A program made the position numbers and the translations under genes. 36,412 nt of DNA, from NCBI RefSeq assembly GCF_001536285.1, contig NZ_FAOZ01000051.1, forward strand, positions 1-36,412, in the 5' to 3' direction. Numbering within the stretch: the stretch's first letter is position 1; the number at the start of each line of letters is the position of its first letter. Source of the DNA: Parafrankia irregularis. Lineage in GTDB: Bacteria; Actinomycetota; Actinomycetes; Frankiales; Frankiaceae. The notes under the pieces were generated by a model. It saw only the letters and a list, made by a program, of their open reading frames with translations, was not told where the DNA came from and made no database searches. Of this stretch, positions 24,206-31,969 are shown piece after piece.

Positions 24206-24240
24206 TCGGGGTCGGCGGCACCGCGCGACGCCGACCCCGA
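24206..24240. terminator. Bidirectional terminator between convergent genes
   Basis: A perfect 12-bp inverted repeat TCGGGGTCGGCG (24206-24217) / CGCCGACCCCGA (24229-24240) with an 11-base loop lies between the convergent NTF2-like and TetR genes. A 10-bp tandem repeat CCGGTCCGGA (24243-24262) follows. Confidence 0.7.
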
Positions 24241-24300
24241 CACCGGTCCGGACCGGTCCGGACCGGCGAGGTGATCAGCGCCGATCCGGGTCGGCGCCGT

Positions 24301-25083
24301 TCACCCAGGGGCCGGGCCGTCGATGAGAGGTGCCAGGCCGTCGAGGAGGCGGGCGAGACCGAAGCGGTAGGCGTGGTCGGGATCGTGGGCGCTGCCGTGC
24401 GCCTGGCCGGCGGCCGTGCCGACGCGGCTCGCGCGCGGGTAGCGCTGTTCGTCCAGCACCCGGGCGAGCAGGGGCCCGACCCGCGCCCACCACCGCGTGT
24501 CGTCGCCGTCGGGGCCGGCCGCCGCGCTGGCCGACTCGTGGGCCGCACGGGCGTTGGCCTGGACGAAGGACAGCAGGTAGGTCAGGCAGTCGTCCCGGTC
24601 GACGTCCGAGAGGCCCAGGTCGTCGAAGGCGGACAGCTCGTGCTCGTATTTGGCCATCAGGCCCGGCCCCAGTGGAGGACGCAGCGTGCAGACCTGGGCC
24701 ACCCAGGGATGCGCGGCGAACAGGGCGCGGTTGTCGTCGGCGACGGCGGTGAGCCGCTGCCGCCAGGGCGCGCCAGCGGTGTCCGCGCGCGGCATCCGGG
24801 CGTAGGCGGCGTCGAGCATCAGGTCGAGCAGTTCCTCCTTGCCCGGTACGTAGGTGTAGAGCGTCATGGGGACCACGCCCAGGGTTCGGGCGACGGCCCG
24901 CATTGTCACCGCGGCGAGGCCTTCCTGGTCGGCGAGATCGGTGGCGGCGCTGACCACGGCGGCGAGGTCCAGTGCCCGGTTCGGCCCGCGACGTGGGGCC
25001 GCCGGCGCCTCGCCCCACAGCAGCGCCAGCGTGCGGGCGGGATCGCCGGCGCCCGATCGTTCAGCGGTCACGGTAGCCATCAT
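24301..25083 (-). CDS. TetR-family regulator, divergent from VOC gene
   Basis: Regulator of 260 residues. The helix-turn-helix (AATDLADQEGLAAVTMRAVA, then RTLGVVPMTLYTYVPGKEEL) starts around residue 45 after a longer N-terminal tail, as in the TetR_C-type branch. The C-terminal ligand domain is long. The start is ATG 25083 or ATG 25080 with no ribosome site, so the mRNA may be leaderless: the operator ends only six bases upstream. It is transcribed away from the VOC-family gene, with the operator between, a usual arrangement for a repressor of a detoxification or modification enzyme. Confidence 0.88.
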   Translation of the reverse strand: MMATVTAERSGAGDPARTLALLWGEAPAAPRRGPNRALDLAAVVSAATDLADQEGLAAVTMRAVARTLGVVPMTLYTYVPGKEELLDLMLDAAYARMPRADTAGAPWRQRLTAVADDNRALFAAHPWVAQVCTLRPPLGPGLMAKYEHELSAFDDLGLSDVDRDDCLTYLLSFVQANARAAHESASAAAGPDGDDTRWWARVGPLLARVLDEQRYPRASRVGTAAGQAHGSAHDPDHAYRFGLARLLDGLAPLIDGPAPG

Positions 25084-25088
25084 CGCCC

Positions 25089-25132
25089 GTTAAACTCTGT
25101 ACGTTGTACGATGTACTTTGTACAGAGTTAAC
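25089..25132. promoter_or_regulatory. TetR operator with four GTAC repeats at 7-base period
   Basis: Outer arms ACTCTGTAC (25094-25102) and GTACAGAGT (25120-25128) are perfectly inverted, and imperfect matching extends to 25089 and 25132. Inside, GTAC recurs at 25099, 25106, 25113 and 25120, exactly seven bases apart. It occupies the divergent promoter region between the TetR and VOC genes. Confidence 0.75.
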
Positions 25133-25158
25133 GGTTGACCACGCTCCGGAGGATCCCC

Positions 25159-25566
25159 GTGAAGATCACCTCGTCCGCCGTGTCGTTGAACGTCGACGAC
25201 GTCGACGCCTCTGCCGCCTTCCTCACCAGGCACTTCGGCTTCACGGAGCTGATGTCCGCCGACGGCTTCGCCTCCCTGGGCCGCGCGGACGCCGGCATGA
25301 ACGTCGTCTACCTACGCCGCGGGCTGCCGACCCTGCCCGCCGACCAGCGCGACGACCACGCGGGCGGGCTGATCCTCGCCTTCGTCGTGGACGACCTGGA
25401 GGGCGAGCTCGCCCGGCTTCAGCGCGAGGGCGTGACCATCACGATGCCGCTGACAGCCGAGGAATGGGGGGAGCGCGCCTTCCAGGTCCGCGACCCGAAC
25501 GGTGTCATCGTCCAGCTGGTCGACTGGAACGGCCCCGGCGCCCGCACCGCCGTCGGGAACCCCTGA
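25159..25566 (+). CDS. VOC/glyoxalase-family protein
   Basis: Protein of 135 residues with the vicinal-oxygen-chelate fold: SAVSLNVDDVDASAAFLTRH at the N-terminus and FQVRDPNGVIVQLVDW at the end, the two recurrent VOC strand motifs. Metal ligands are not certain. Relatives act as glyoxalases, dioxygenases or drug-binding resistance proteins. GTG 25159 has GGAGGA five bases upstream; an earlier TTG lacks this. The divergent TetR gene and operator suggest induction by a small molecule. Confidence 0.85.
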   Translation: MKITSSAVSLNVDDVDASAAFLTRHFGFTELMSADGFASLGRADAGMNVVYLRRGLPTLPADQRDDHAGGLILAFVVDDLEGELARLQREGVTITMPLTAEEWGERAFQVRDPNGVIVQLVDWNGPGARTAVGNP

Positions 25567-25597
25567 CGAACCGGCGCGGTCGCCGGACGGGTCAGCG

Positions 25598-26215
25598 TCA
25601 GGTACTCGACGGTGCGGGGACTCCGAGCACCGCGTGCATGGCGCGCAGCGCCCAGGCGGGGGCCAGGTCGTCGCCGTGGAGCTGGCGGGCGGGGTTGACG
25701 CCGACGGCCAGCGCTTCCAGGGCGAAGACGACCTGCCCCGGGTCGGTGTCGGCGGCGAGCTCACCCGCTGCCACCGCCGTCTCTATCTCCCTGCGCAGGA
25801 CGCGGCGCCAGAGCTTCGTGGTCGCGGCGAGCGCGTCGTGCACCGGGCCGGTCCGGCCGTCCCACTCGAACGTCACGGCCGCGATGAAGCAGCCGCCCGG
25901 GAAACCCGGGTCGTCCTCGTGGCGTGTCCAGGACTCACAGATCGCGAGCAGGCGGTCGAGGCCTGGCCGTCGGTGGCTGACCGGATCCCACACGCGTACC
26001 CGGAAACGGTCGGCGGCGTACTCGAGGGTGGCGAGCTGAAGCTGCTCCTTCGTCCCGAAGTGGCCGATCACGCCCGACTTGCTCATCTCCAGCTCGGCGG
26101 CGAGCCGGCCGATCGTGACGCCCTCCATGCCCTCGACCGAGGCGATGTCCGCGGCGCACCGCACGATCGCCGCGCGCGTGTCGAGCGCGGCGGCGACGGA
26201 GCGACGGCCTGCCAC
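25598..26215 (-). CDS. TetR-family regulator with own operator
   Basis: Regulator of 205 residues. Helix-turn-helix: RAAIVRCAADIASVEGMEGV, then TIGRLAAELEMSKSGVIGHF. The C-terminal domain has the GFPGGCFIAAV segment seen in one TetR subgroup (TetR_C_6 style, often metal or redox linked). GTG 26215 has GAGG just upstream. A 39-bp composite palindrome lies 13 bases upstream, so autorepression is likely. It converges with the VOC gene 32 bases away. Target genes other than itself are not evident. Confidence 0.88.
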   Translation of the reverse strand: MAGRRSVAAALDTRAAIVRCAADIASVEGMEGVTIGRLAAELEMSKSGVIGHFGTKEQLQLATLEYAADRFRVRVWDPVSHRRPGLDRLLAICESWTRHEDDPGFPGGCFIAAVTFEWDGRTGPVHDALAATTKLWRRVLRREIETAVAAGELAADTDPGQVVFALEALAVGVNPARQLHGDDLAPAWALRAMHAVLGVPAPSST

Positions 26216-26227
26216 AACCTCAGCATA

Positions 26228-26266
26228 GCGACCGTACGTACGCCCGGAATACGAACGTTCGGTCGC
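26228..26266. promoter_or_regulatory. Composite palindromic operator of the TetR gene at 25598-26215
   Basis: Arms GCGACCGTACGT (26228-26239) and ACGTTCGGTCGC (26255-26266) are inverted with one mismatch in 12. Each arm contains a 10-bp palindrome, CGTACGTACG (26233-26242) and CGAACGTTCG (26252-26261), 19 bases centre to centre, as if two dimers bind side by side. The remainder of 26216-26543 holds the relic below and no other gene. Confidence 0.7.
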
Positions 26267-26321
26267 TTAACTACATCGCCGATCAGGAGAGGCGGCCCGC
26301 GCGGGCATTGTCGGGGCGTCG

Positions 26322-26440
26322 TCAGGCGTTGTCGGCGGGGTAGCGCACGCCTAGCTGGGCTCGGGCGGCGTCGAGCGTCCGCATGATCGCGACGGTTCCG
26401 TCCAGCGGCATGCGATGCCCCAGCGTAAGGCCATGCAAAC
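26322..26440 (-). pseudogene. C-terminal relic of an unrecognised protein
   Basis: In one minus frame the segment reads FFREWGLHGLTLGHRMPLDG, then IMRTLDAARAQLGVRYPAD and a stop at 26322-26324. The style is that of a real actinobacterial enzyme end, but the frame has no plausible start before it and the family is not recognised. It may be a truncated gene. Confidence 0.25.
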
Positions 26441-26543
26441 CCCATTCCCTGAAAAAACGCCGCGGTCGGATGCCACCAGCGCCCCGGCGGTCTGGGAGAG
26501 CCCGGCGATCCGGGCGGCGCAGCGCACGACTGGCGCATCGGCG

Positions 26544-27179
26544 TCAGTCCGGCACCCCGGCACGAGGCCTGGCTTCGGGCTCGGGCTCGATCCGGTCGAG
26601 GAACCGCTTGATGATCTCGATAGTGTCGGCGTGCCCCGTGTGGGTGCCGAACGTCTCCTCCAACAGGATCATCCGCGGGATGGCGTTCATCATGAACAGC
26701 AGCGCCGCCGGCGTTAGATCCGCGTCGCCCAGGCCGTACCGGGCCCAGGCCCGGGTGACGGCCCGCAGTTGGGCCTGGCGGATCCGCTCACCACCGAGGC
26801 CGATCTCGGTGTGGATGGCCTTGCGGTTGTTGGCCAACGCCATGAACTCCAGCAGCAGCACGGCGCCGTCCCTGCTGTTTGCGTACCGCCATACCGCGCG
26901 CAGCGGCCGGTCGGAGGCCGCCGCGTCGGCGAGACCACCCAGGAGTGTCTCGGTGTTCCGGCGCAGCAGGCCCAGAAACAGGTCGTCCAGCGTCGGGAAG
27001 TAGTACTGGACGAGGCTGGGCGCGACGCCGGCCCGCGCGGCCAGGGCCCGGTAGCTGACCGCCGCGTAGCCCCGCTCGACCATCATCGACTGGGCGGCGT
27101 CGAGCAGGGCGCTGCGGGTGGTGGAACTGGCCGACCCGACTCGCCGGGAGGAGGCCGATTGACGTCCTGTCACCTCCAC
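26544..27179 (-). CDS. TetR-family regulator
   Basis: Regulator of 211 residues. A clear TetR helix-turn-helix (RSALLDAAQSMMVERGYAAV then SYRALAARAGVAPSLVQYYF) is followed by a ligand-binding domain. The start is GTG 27179 (or the second GTG at 27173); no strong ribosome site is seen, so it could be leaderless. It follows the previous TetR gene at a distance and is the third TetR in 3 kb. No palindrome was found close upstream. Target unknown. Confidence 0.85.
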   Translation of the reverse strand: MEVTGRQSASSRRVGSASSTTRSALLDAAQSMMVERGYAAVSYRALAARAGVAPSLVQYYFPTLDDLFLGLLRRNTETLLGGLADAAASDRPLRAVWRYANSRDGAVLLLEFMALANNRKAIHTEIGLGGERIRQAQLRAVTRAWARYGLGDADLTPAALLFMMNAIPRMILLEETFGTHTGHADTIEIIKRFLDRIEPEPEARPRAGVPD

Positions 27180-27450
27180 GTAGTCTTACAGACGATCGCC
27201 GGATCTATGACCCCAGCACACCCATCGGCGACACTTGGTGTCTTCGGCCTGGGCAACGCCGCACGCGACCTCGCGGTGAATGCAAATGTCTTCCACATGC
27301 GCGTCATGCGCGTCGCGGCAGGTCCTCCACGGTGGAAGGCCGGGCTGTGCTGGCTCCGGAAACAGGACAGCCCGGCCAGGGCGAGAGCCCTCCTACCCCA
27401 GTCGGTCCTGCGGGCTGCCGCCAGCGGGTCGGTTCAGAAAACGCGGCGCG

Positions 27451-27495
27451 CCTGACGCACCCACGCCTGACGCACCCACGCCTGATGCAGCCAGG
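27451..27495 (+). repeat. 15-bp tandem repeat in intergenic region
   Basis: Two exact copies of CCTGACGCACCCACG (27451-27465, 27466-27480) and a third, degenerate copy (27481-27495). It lies in the 389-base gap between a TetR gene and the substrate-binding protein, in which I recognise no gene. Confidence 0.8.
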
Positions 27496-27568
27496 CCGGG
27501 GCGCGCACCAGAGCCGCTTGGGATATCCGACTGCGGTGCACCCCCCGGACTACGCTTCCGGGCGATGC

Positions 27569-29134
27569 CTACTTCTTGATCCACAGTTCTTCCGGCTGCA
27601 GTGAACCGGTACCGTACTGCTGGATTCCGCCGACATCCTTACCCGCGATGATCCCAGAGGCGGTCCGCGCCAGGAAGACCACCGGGACCACTTCAGCCAG
27701 CCGCTTCTGCACGGTCTCGTAGGCGGCCTTGCGGGCCTCCACGGTAGTGGCAGTACGTCCGGTGTGCAGAGCCTGGCTGAGCTGGGCGTCCTTCACTCCG
27801 GACAGGTTGGCCGAGGAGTCCTGGTCGAAGGCGATCAGCAGCCGCGGCTCGGGGTCCTGGAAGAACGCCGAGGAGATGACGGCGTCGAAGTCATAGGTCG
27901 TGCGGATCGCGGCGACCTGGGTGAAGTCGATGACCTTCACCTCGGCCTTGACGTTGCGGAAACTGCTGAGCTGGGTCTGCACGTTCTCCGCCATCACTCG
28001 CCCCTGGCTGGTGGGGAAGGTCGTGAAGGTGAAGTTCACCGGCTTGCCCTCGGCAGCGAGCTCGTCGAAGAGACGCTGAGCCTTCTCCTTGTCCGCCGTG
28101 TGCAGAACAGTATCCGAATAAAACGGGGAGGTGTCGTTGAACAACTTCTCCGGAAGCTCTTTCTCGGTGCCGTTGAAGGCGGCGAGATTGAAGGCGTCAA
28201 GATCGATTGCGGCGGAGACGGCCTGCCGGGCACGGACATCGTTGAACGGCGCCCGACGTGCGTTGAGCGTCATGAAGTTGCCGCCGTTGAGCGGAAGCAG
28301 GTCGGTAGGCAGGCCGGCCTGGTCGGCCTTGTCGAGGTTGACCCAGTCCGCCTCCACCGCGACGTCGGCGCCACCGCTGACGATCGTGTTGTAGCGCTGG
28401 CTGCTGTCAACCGCCGAGCGGATCGTCAGCCGTTCCAGGTACGGCTTGGGCCTGTCCCAGTAGCGGGAGTTCCGCACCAGTCGGATGTCGGCCTGGCGCG
28501 TCCAGCTCTCCAACGTGAACGGGCCCGCGCCGATCGGGTGCTCGTCGAAGGACTTCTGTCCCGCGCGCAGGGCGGCCGGCGAGCCGATCCAGTTCAGGGA
28601 CGAGTTGATGATCGCCTGGGCGTAGGCCGCCACCGGGCTGGTCATCGTGGCCTTGAGCGTGACATCGTCGACGACCTCGATCGAGGCGATCATGGACGCT
28701 TCTGCGATGTACGAGGAGCCGACATCCGGGTCCTTGGTCCGGTCCCAGTTGAACTTCACCGCCTCGGCATTGAGCGGTGTGCCGTCCGAGAACACCAGAC
28801 CCGACTTCAGCTTCAGTGTGAAGGTCCCGCCGCTGTCGGCCGTGTCGAACGACTCGGCCATGGAGAAGACGACCTTGCCGGTATCGTCGGTCGTCATCAG
28901 CTCGCCGTACAGGGCATTGCCAAGAACGGCGGTGATCGGGGCGCTGTTCCCGAGGGTCGCCGGGTCCAGGCCGCGCGGGTCACTCAACATCAGGATGCGT
29001 CCCTCGCCGCCCTGCACCGGCTCTCCTGATGCACCCGACGAGGACGGGGAGGAGTCATCACCACCGCCACAGGCACCGACGACGAGAGCGAGAGCGAGGA
29101 CGGCAGCGGCCCCTAATCGCGACTTACAAATCAT
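27569..29134 (-). CDS. ABC transporter substrate-binding lipoprotein, SBP_bac_5 family
   Basis: Secreted lipoprotein of 521 residues, peptide/nickel/opine-binding type (DppA/OppA). Signal peptide: MICKSRLGAAAVLALALVVG followed by lipobox AC, with lipidated Cys22. A Ser/Gly-rich linker follows. The family's features include LDPATLGNSA, SAITAVLG-like N-terminus, FKFNWDRTKDP-type helix, GAGPFTLESW and LVRNSRYWDRPKPY. AAAGG lies seven bases before ATG 29134. No permease or ATPase gene is adjacent, so it is an orphan and must use a transporter encoded elsewhere. Ligand not determinable. Confidence 0.92.
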   Translation of the reverse strand: MICKSRLGAAAVLALALVVGACGGGDDSSPSSSGASGEPVQGGEGRILMLSDPRGLDPATLGNSAPITAVLGNALYGELMTTDDTGKVVFSMAESFDTADSGGTFTLKLKSGLVFSDGTPLNAEAVKFNWDRTKDPDVGSSYIAEASMIASIEVVDDVTLKATMTSPVAAYAQAIINSSLNWIGSPAALRAGQKSFDEHPIGAGPFTLESWTRQADIRLVRNSRYWDRPKPYLERLTIRSAVDSSQRYNTIVSGGADVAVEADWVNLDKADQAGLPTDLLPLNGGNFMTLNARRAPFNDVRARQAVSAAIDLDAFNLAAFNGTEKELPEKLFNDTSPFYSDTVLHTADKEKAQRLFDELAAEGKPVNFTFTTFPTSQGRVMAENVQTQLSSFRNVKAEVKVIDFTQVAAIRTTYDFDAVISSAFFQDPEPRLLIAFDQDSSANLSGVKDAQLSQALHTGRTATTVEARKAAYETVQKRLAEVVPVVFLARTASGIIAGKDVGGIQQYGTGSLQPEELWIKK

Positions 29135-29947
29135 AGCTCGACCTTTCTTGAACCTCGGTCCAAATCATTCATGAGTGCGGGCTGCGTGCGACCACGCACC
29201 CAGGTGAATCTGTGTCCGCAGCGTTCTGAGGCAGAACCCGGCGGGCGGCGGCACCGAACCCGCTCTCCTACCTGGAGGGCGGTGCCGGTTCAGATCGGAG
29301 CCACCGCGCGCAAAGCCCGAGCAGACCTGTGATCGTCGTTGGATGGATCGACCGCAGGATTGCGCTGACGGCAAGCGCCTCTAGGACGGAACTTCTCGCC
29401 GAGGGGATCGTGTCAATGCGAAGGCTCGGGAGATGCGCCCCGGGCGCTGAGCACGCGGACCGCCAGCCTGGAGGAGTTCTCGCGAGGAAACGCCGCTCCG
29501 TGTCTGCAGGCAGATGGCCCGCAGAAGCCCGCCTGTGGGGTGGGCCACAGCGGCGGATCTGGAGATTACCAGGCCAGCTCGGTGTGCGCCATACCCCGCC
29601 GACTATCGGCAGACGGTCACCTTGCGGGCGCGCCGGGGACCTCTGCCGATGCTCGGCAGCAGGACGGCGCCTTGGCCGATCGGCTGCCGAGGCGGAGACA
29701 GATCCCTTGCTGTCGGCCGGCCCGTGCGTCTACGGTGACATCGGCTTCCCAAGGGTTGGTGGCAAAGGGCCGCCGATGAGCAGGGCCGCGCTTCGGGCCC
29801 GCCCGGCGATGCTGGACCGCAAACGCCGAGGCTCACCAATACGAGCTCGGCCGGGCCGTCGACAGTGTCAGCCGATACGTGACATGACTGCGGCGGACGC
29901 GTCCGCATCGCATGCTCACAGAGCCTCGACGATGACAGGGAGGATAT
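29135..29947. other. 813-base stretch without recognisable gene
   Basis: Open frames on both strands look like shadows: none has a plausible ribosome site or family. A bulged stem (GGCACCG 29250-29256 / CGGTGCC 29280-29286, with GAACC/GGTTC outside) may be a leader structure upstream of the substrate-binding gene. It could be degraded gene sequence. Confidence 0.4.
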
Positions 29948-30802
29948 ATGGCCGAGCTTGATGGCTTGGGCTACCGGGATCGGACAGTGGTCGTGACCGG
30001 TTGTACGTCCGGTATGGGCCAAGCAGTCGCGGAAATCCTCGGGGAACTCGGCGCCCGCGTGCACGCGGTAGGCCGGCGTGAACCTTCTGTCACGCATGCC
30101 GCGTTCTATCCAACCGATCTCGCGGAACCTGAACAGATCGTCTCGACAGCAGAAGTCTTGGGCCAGGTGGGGCCGATCGACTACCTGTTCAACTGCGCCG
30201 GAGTGCCGCACATGATCGGAGGGCCGTTGCACTGCATGCTCGTCAACTACATCGGTACGCGGTTCCTCACGGAGCGTCTGTTGGCCTCCCTGGCGGACGG
30301 TGCCGGCATCGCCAACGTGGCCTCGAACGCGGGAATGGGCTGGCAGCGGCGGCTCCCGGACATTCTCGACCTGCTCGCGGTGAATGACCCTGTACAAGCT
30401 CGGGCATGGTGCGAACAGCACATGGACGTCGTCGCCGACGGATACTCCCTGTCGAAGGAGACCCTGATCGTCTGGACCCTGCGGCAGGCCGTGACGTGGG
30501 GTCACGAACGGGGCATACGCGCGACCTGCATCGCCCCTGGACCGACCAGAACCGCGTTCATGGACGAGGCGGTGCGGGATATGGGGCAGGCGTTCTTTGA
30601 TCGGTTGCCGTACCCGACGCTGGGCCGAATGACTACCCCGCAGGAGCAGGCGTGGCCGATGATCCTGCTCAACAGCCCGCTGAACGTGGCCGGCTCCGGC
30701 AACGTCCTCTACACCGACCAGGCGGTGGCGGGCGGGATGCTCACCGGCATGATCGACACCTCGGTGTTCAGACGAGATCCTGTCGAGGAGACAGCCACCT
30801 GA
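29948..30802 (+). CDS. Hydroxysteroid-dehydrogenase-like SDR
   Basis: SDR of 284 residues related to bacterial 3-alpha-hydroxysteroid dehydrogenase/carbonyl reductase. Features: VVVTGCTSGMG, LFNCAGVPHM, catalytic Ser in NVASNAG, and GYSLSKETL with Tyr and Lys. A 40-residue insert separates the Ser from the Tyr, as in that subgroup. It catalyses NAD(P)H-dependent oxidoreduction of a hydroxy or oxo group on a hydrophobic molecule, though the steroid is inference. GGGAGG lies four bases before ATG 29948. It converges with the LysR gene. Confidence 0.82.
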   Translation: MAELDGLGYRDRTVVVTGCTSGMGQAVAEILGELGARVHAVGRREPSVTHAAFYPTDLAEPEQIVSTAEVLGQVGPIDYLFNCAGVPHMIGGPLHCMLVNYIGTRFLTERLLASLADGAGIANVASNAGMGWQRRLPDILDLLAVNDPVQARAWCEQHMDVVADGYSLSKETLIVWTLRQAVTWGHERGIRATCIAPGPTRTAFMDEAVRDMGQAFFDRLPYPTLGRMTTPQEQAWPMILLNSPLNVAGSGNVLYTDQAVAGGMLTGMIDTSVFRRDPVEETAT

Positions 30803-30847
30803 CGTCGCGGCGAGCGAGAAACCGACCCGCTCCCCCTCGCCGGGCAA

Positions 30848-31807
30848 TCATTGCTGGGGAGGCCCGTCAGACAGTCCGCGGCGCGGAGACAGCTCGGCGG
30901 CCCACACTCCGGATCTGACCAGCCCTTCCGCTTCCTCCCGGATGACCTGGCCAACCTTGGTCGCGAAACCCCTGGGCAGTTCGAGATGCGACGTGACGGC
31001 GATTCCCAGCTGGTGGGTCAGCGACGGACCACCCAGCGGCGCGTGACGCAACCGTTTCGTCGCGATCTCGGTCGCGCATGCCGACAGCGGCAGGACGCTA
31101 TGACCGTGACCCGCCCTGACGAGATCCTTCATCACCTCCAGCGAATCCGTCGAGAATCTCGAGATAATTGTCAGTTTGAGGCGTAGCGCAGTGTTTTCAA
31201 GACTGTTGCGAATTCCGGACGGGGAGATCGGCAGGACGAGCGGCAAGTTCACCAGTTCGGAGAACTGCACGGCACGATCCGGACGAAGCGAGGATGCCGG
31301 TCCTCCCACAACGACGAGGTCCTCGGAGAGGAGATCGTGGTAGAAGAGCCTGCCGTCATGCGCGGGGCTGACGACCGCGATGTCGATCGTCCCCTTCAAC
31401 ATGCCCTGGACGAGTACGTCGGTGCTGGCAACACTCAACGCAAACTCGATCTTGGGGAACGCGGCAGTCAGCCCCTCAAGCATCGGTGTCGCCAGGATGC
31501 CCGCTGCAGTCGGTGGCAGGCCGATGTGCAGACTCCGCTCGAGCCGGGCCAGCGGTGAGCCCACGTATCGCATAGCGAGTTCGAGCTGACGCAGCGGCGA
31601 CGCGGTGGTCACACGCAGACGTTCACCCTCCTCCGTCAGTTGCACACCGCGAGCAGTTCGTCGAAAAAGCGTGACACCAAGATCCTCCTCAAGGAGCCGG
31701 ATCTGACGGCTCAGCGCCGGCTGGGCGATGCCCAGCTCTGTGGCGGCGCCGCTGATCGAGCCCTCCTCAGCTACCCGCAGGAAGTGCCTGAGGCGCTGGG
31801 TGTCCAT
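30848..31807 (-). CDS. LysR-family regulator
   Basis: Regulator of 319 residues. N-terminal winged helix: QRLRHFLRVAEEGSISGAAT then ELGIAQPALSRQIRLLEEDL. C-terminal LysR_substrate domain with inducer-binding folds. ATG 31807 gives MDTQRLRHF, the usual position before the first helix. Start lacks a strong ribosome site. It is divergent from the SDR at 31970 with a T-N11-A box between, so it probably controls that gene and itself. Confidence 0.9.
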   Translation of the reverse strand: MDTQRLRHFLRVAEEGSISGAATELGIAQPALSRQIRLLEEDLGVTLFRRTARGVQLTEEGERLRVTTASPLRQLELAMRYVGSPLARLERSLHIGLPPTAAGILATPMLEGLTAAFPKIEFALSVASTDVLVQGMLKGTIDIAVVSPAHDGRLFYHDLLSEDLVVVGGPASSLRPDRAVQFSELVNLPLVLPISPSGIRNSLENTALRLKLTIISRFSTDSLEVMKDLVRAGHGHSVLPLSACATEIATKRLRHAPLGGPSLTHQLGIAVTSHLELPRGFATKVGQVIREEAEGLVRSGVWAAELSPRRGLSDGPPQQ

Positions 31808-31828
31808 AGATGACCACGCTACCCCAGC

Positions 31829-31845
31829 CATACCCATCCTGTATG
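31829..31845. promoter_or_regulatory. LysR-type binding box between LysR and SDR genes
   Basis: CATAC (31829-31833), seven bases, GTATG (31841-31845): a perfect dyad with T-N11-A, the canonical LysR box. It is 22 bases before the LysR start and about 125 bases before the SDR start, fitting autorepression and activation of the divergent gene. Confidence 0.7.
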
Positions 31846-31969
31846 CCTGGCCGCCGAAATTTGTATTGGTGCGGCGCGACGAGGCGGCCGTAGGATCCTC
31901 GAAACAGCCGGCATCAGACACCCAGTTGTTCTGGCGTTTCTTCGCAGTCGAGCCGTGGCAGGAGATCTC

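Noticed and set aside
24243-24266. CCGGTCCGGA repeat as an operator
   Set aside because: It lies between convergent gene ends, beside a terminator stem, so no promoter is nearby.
29329-29961. 210-codon plus frame before the HSD-like gene
   Set aside because: Arg/Gly/Ala-rich shadow, no domain and it runs into the next gene in another frame.
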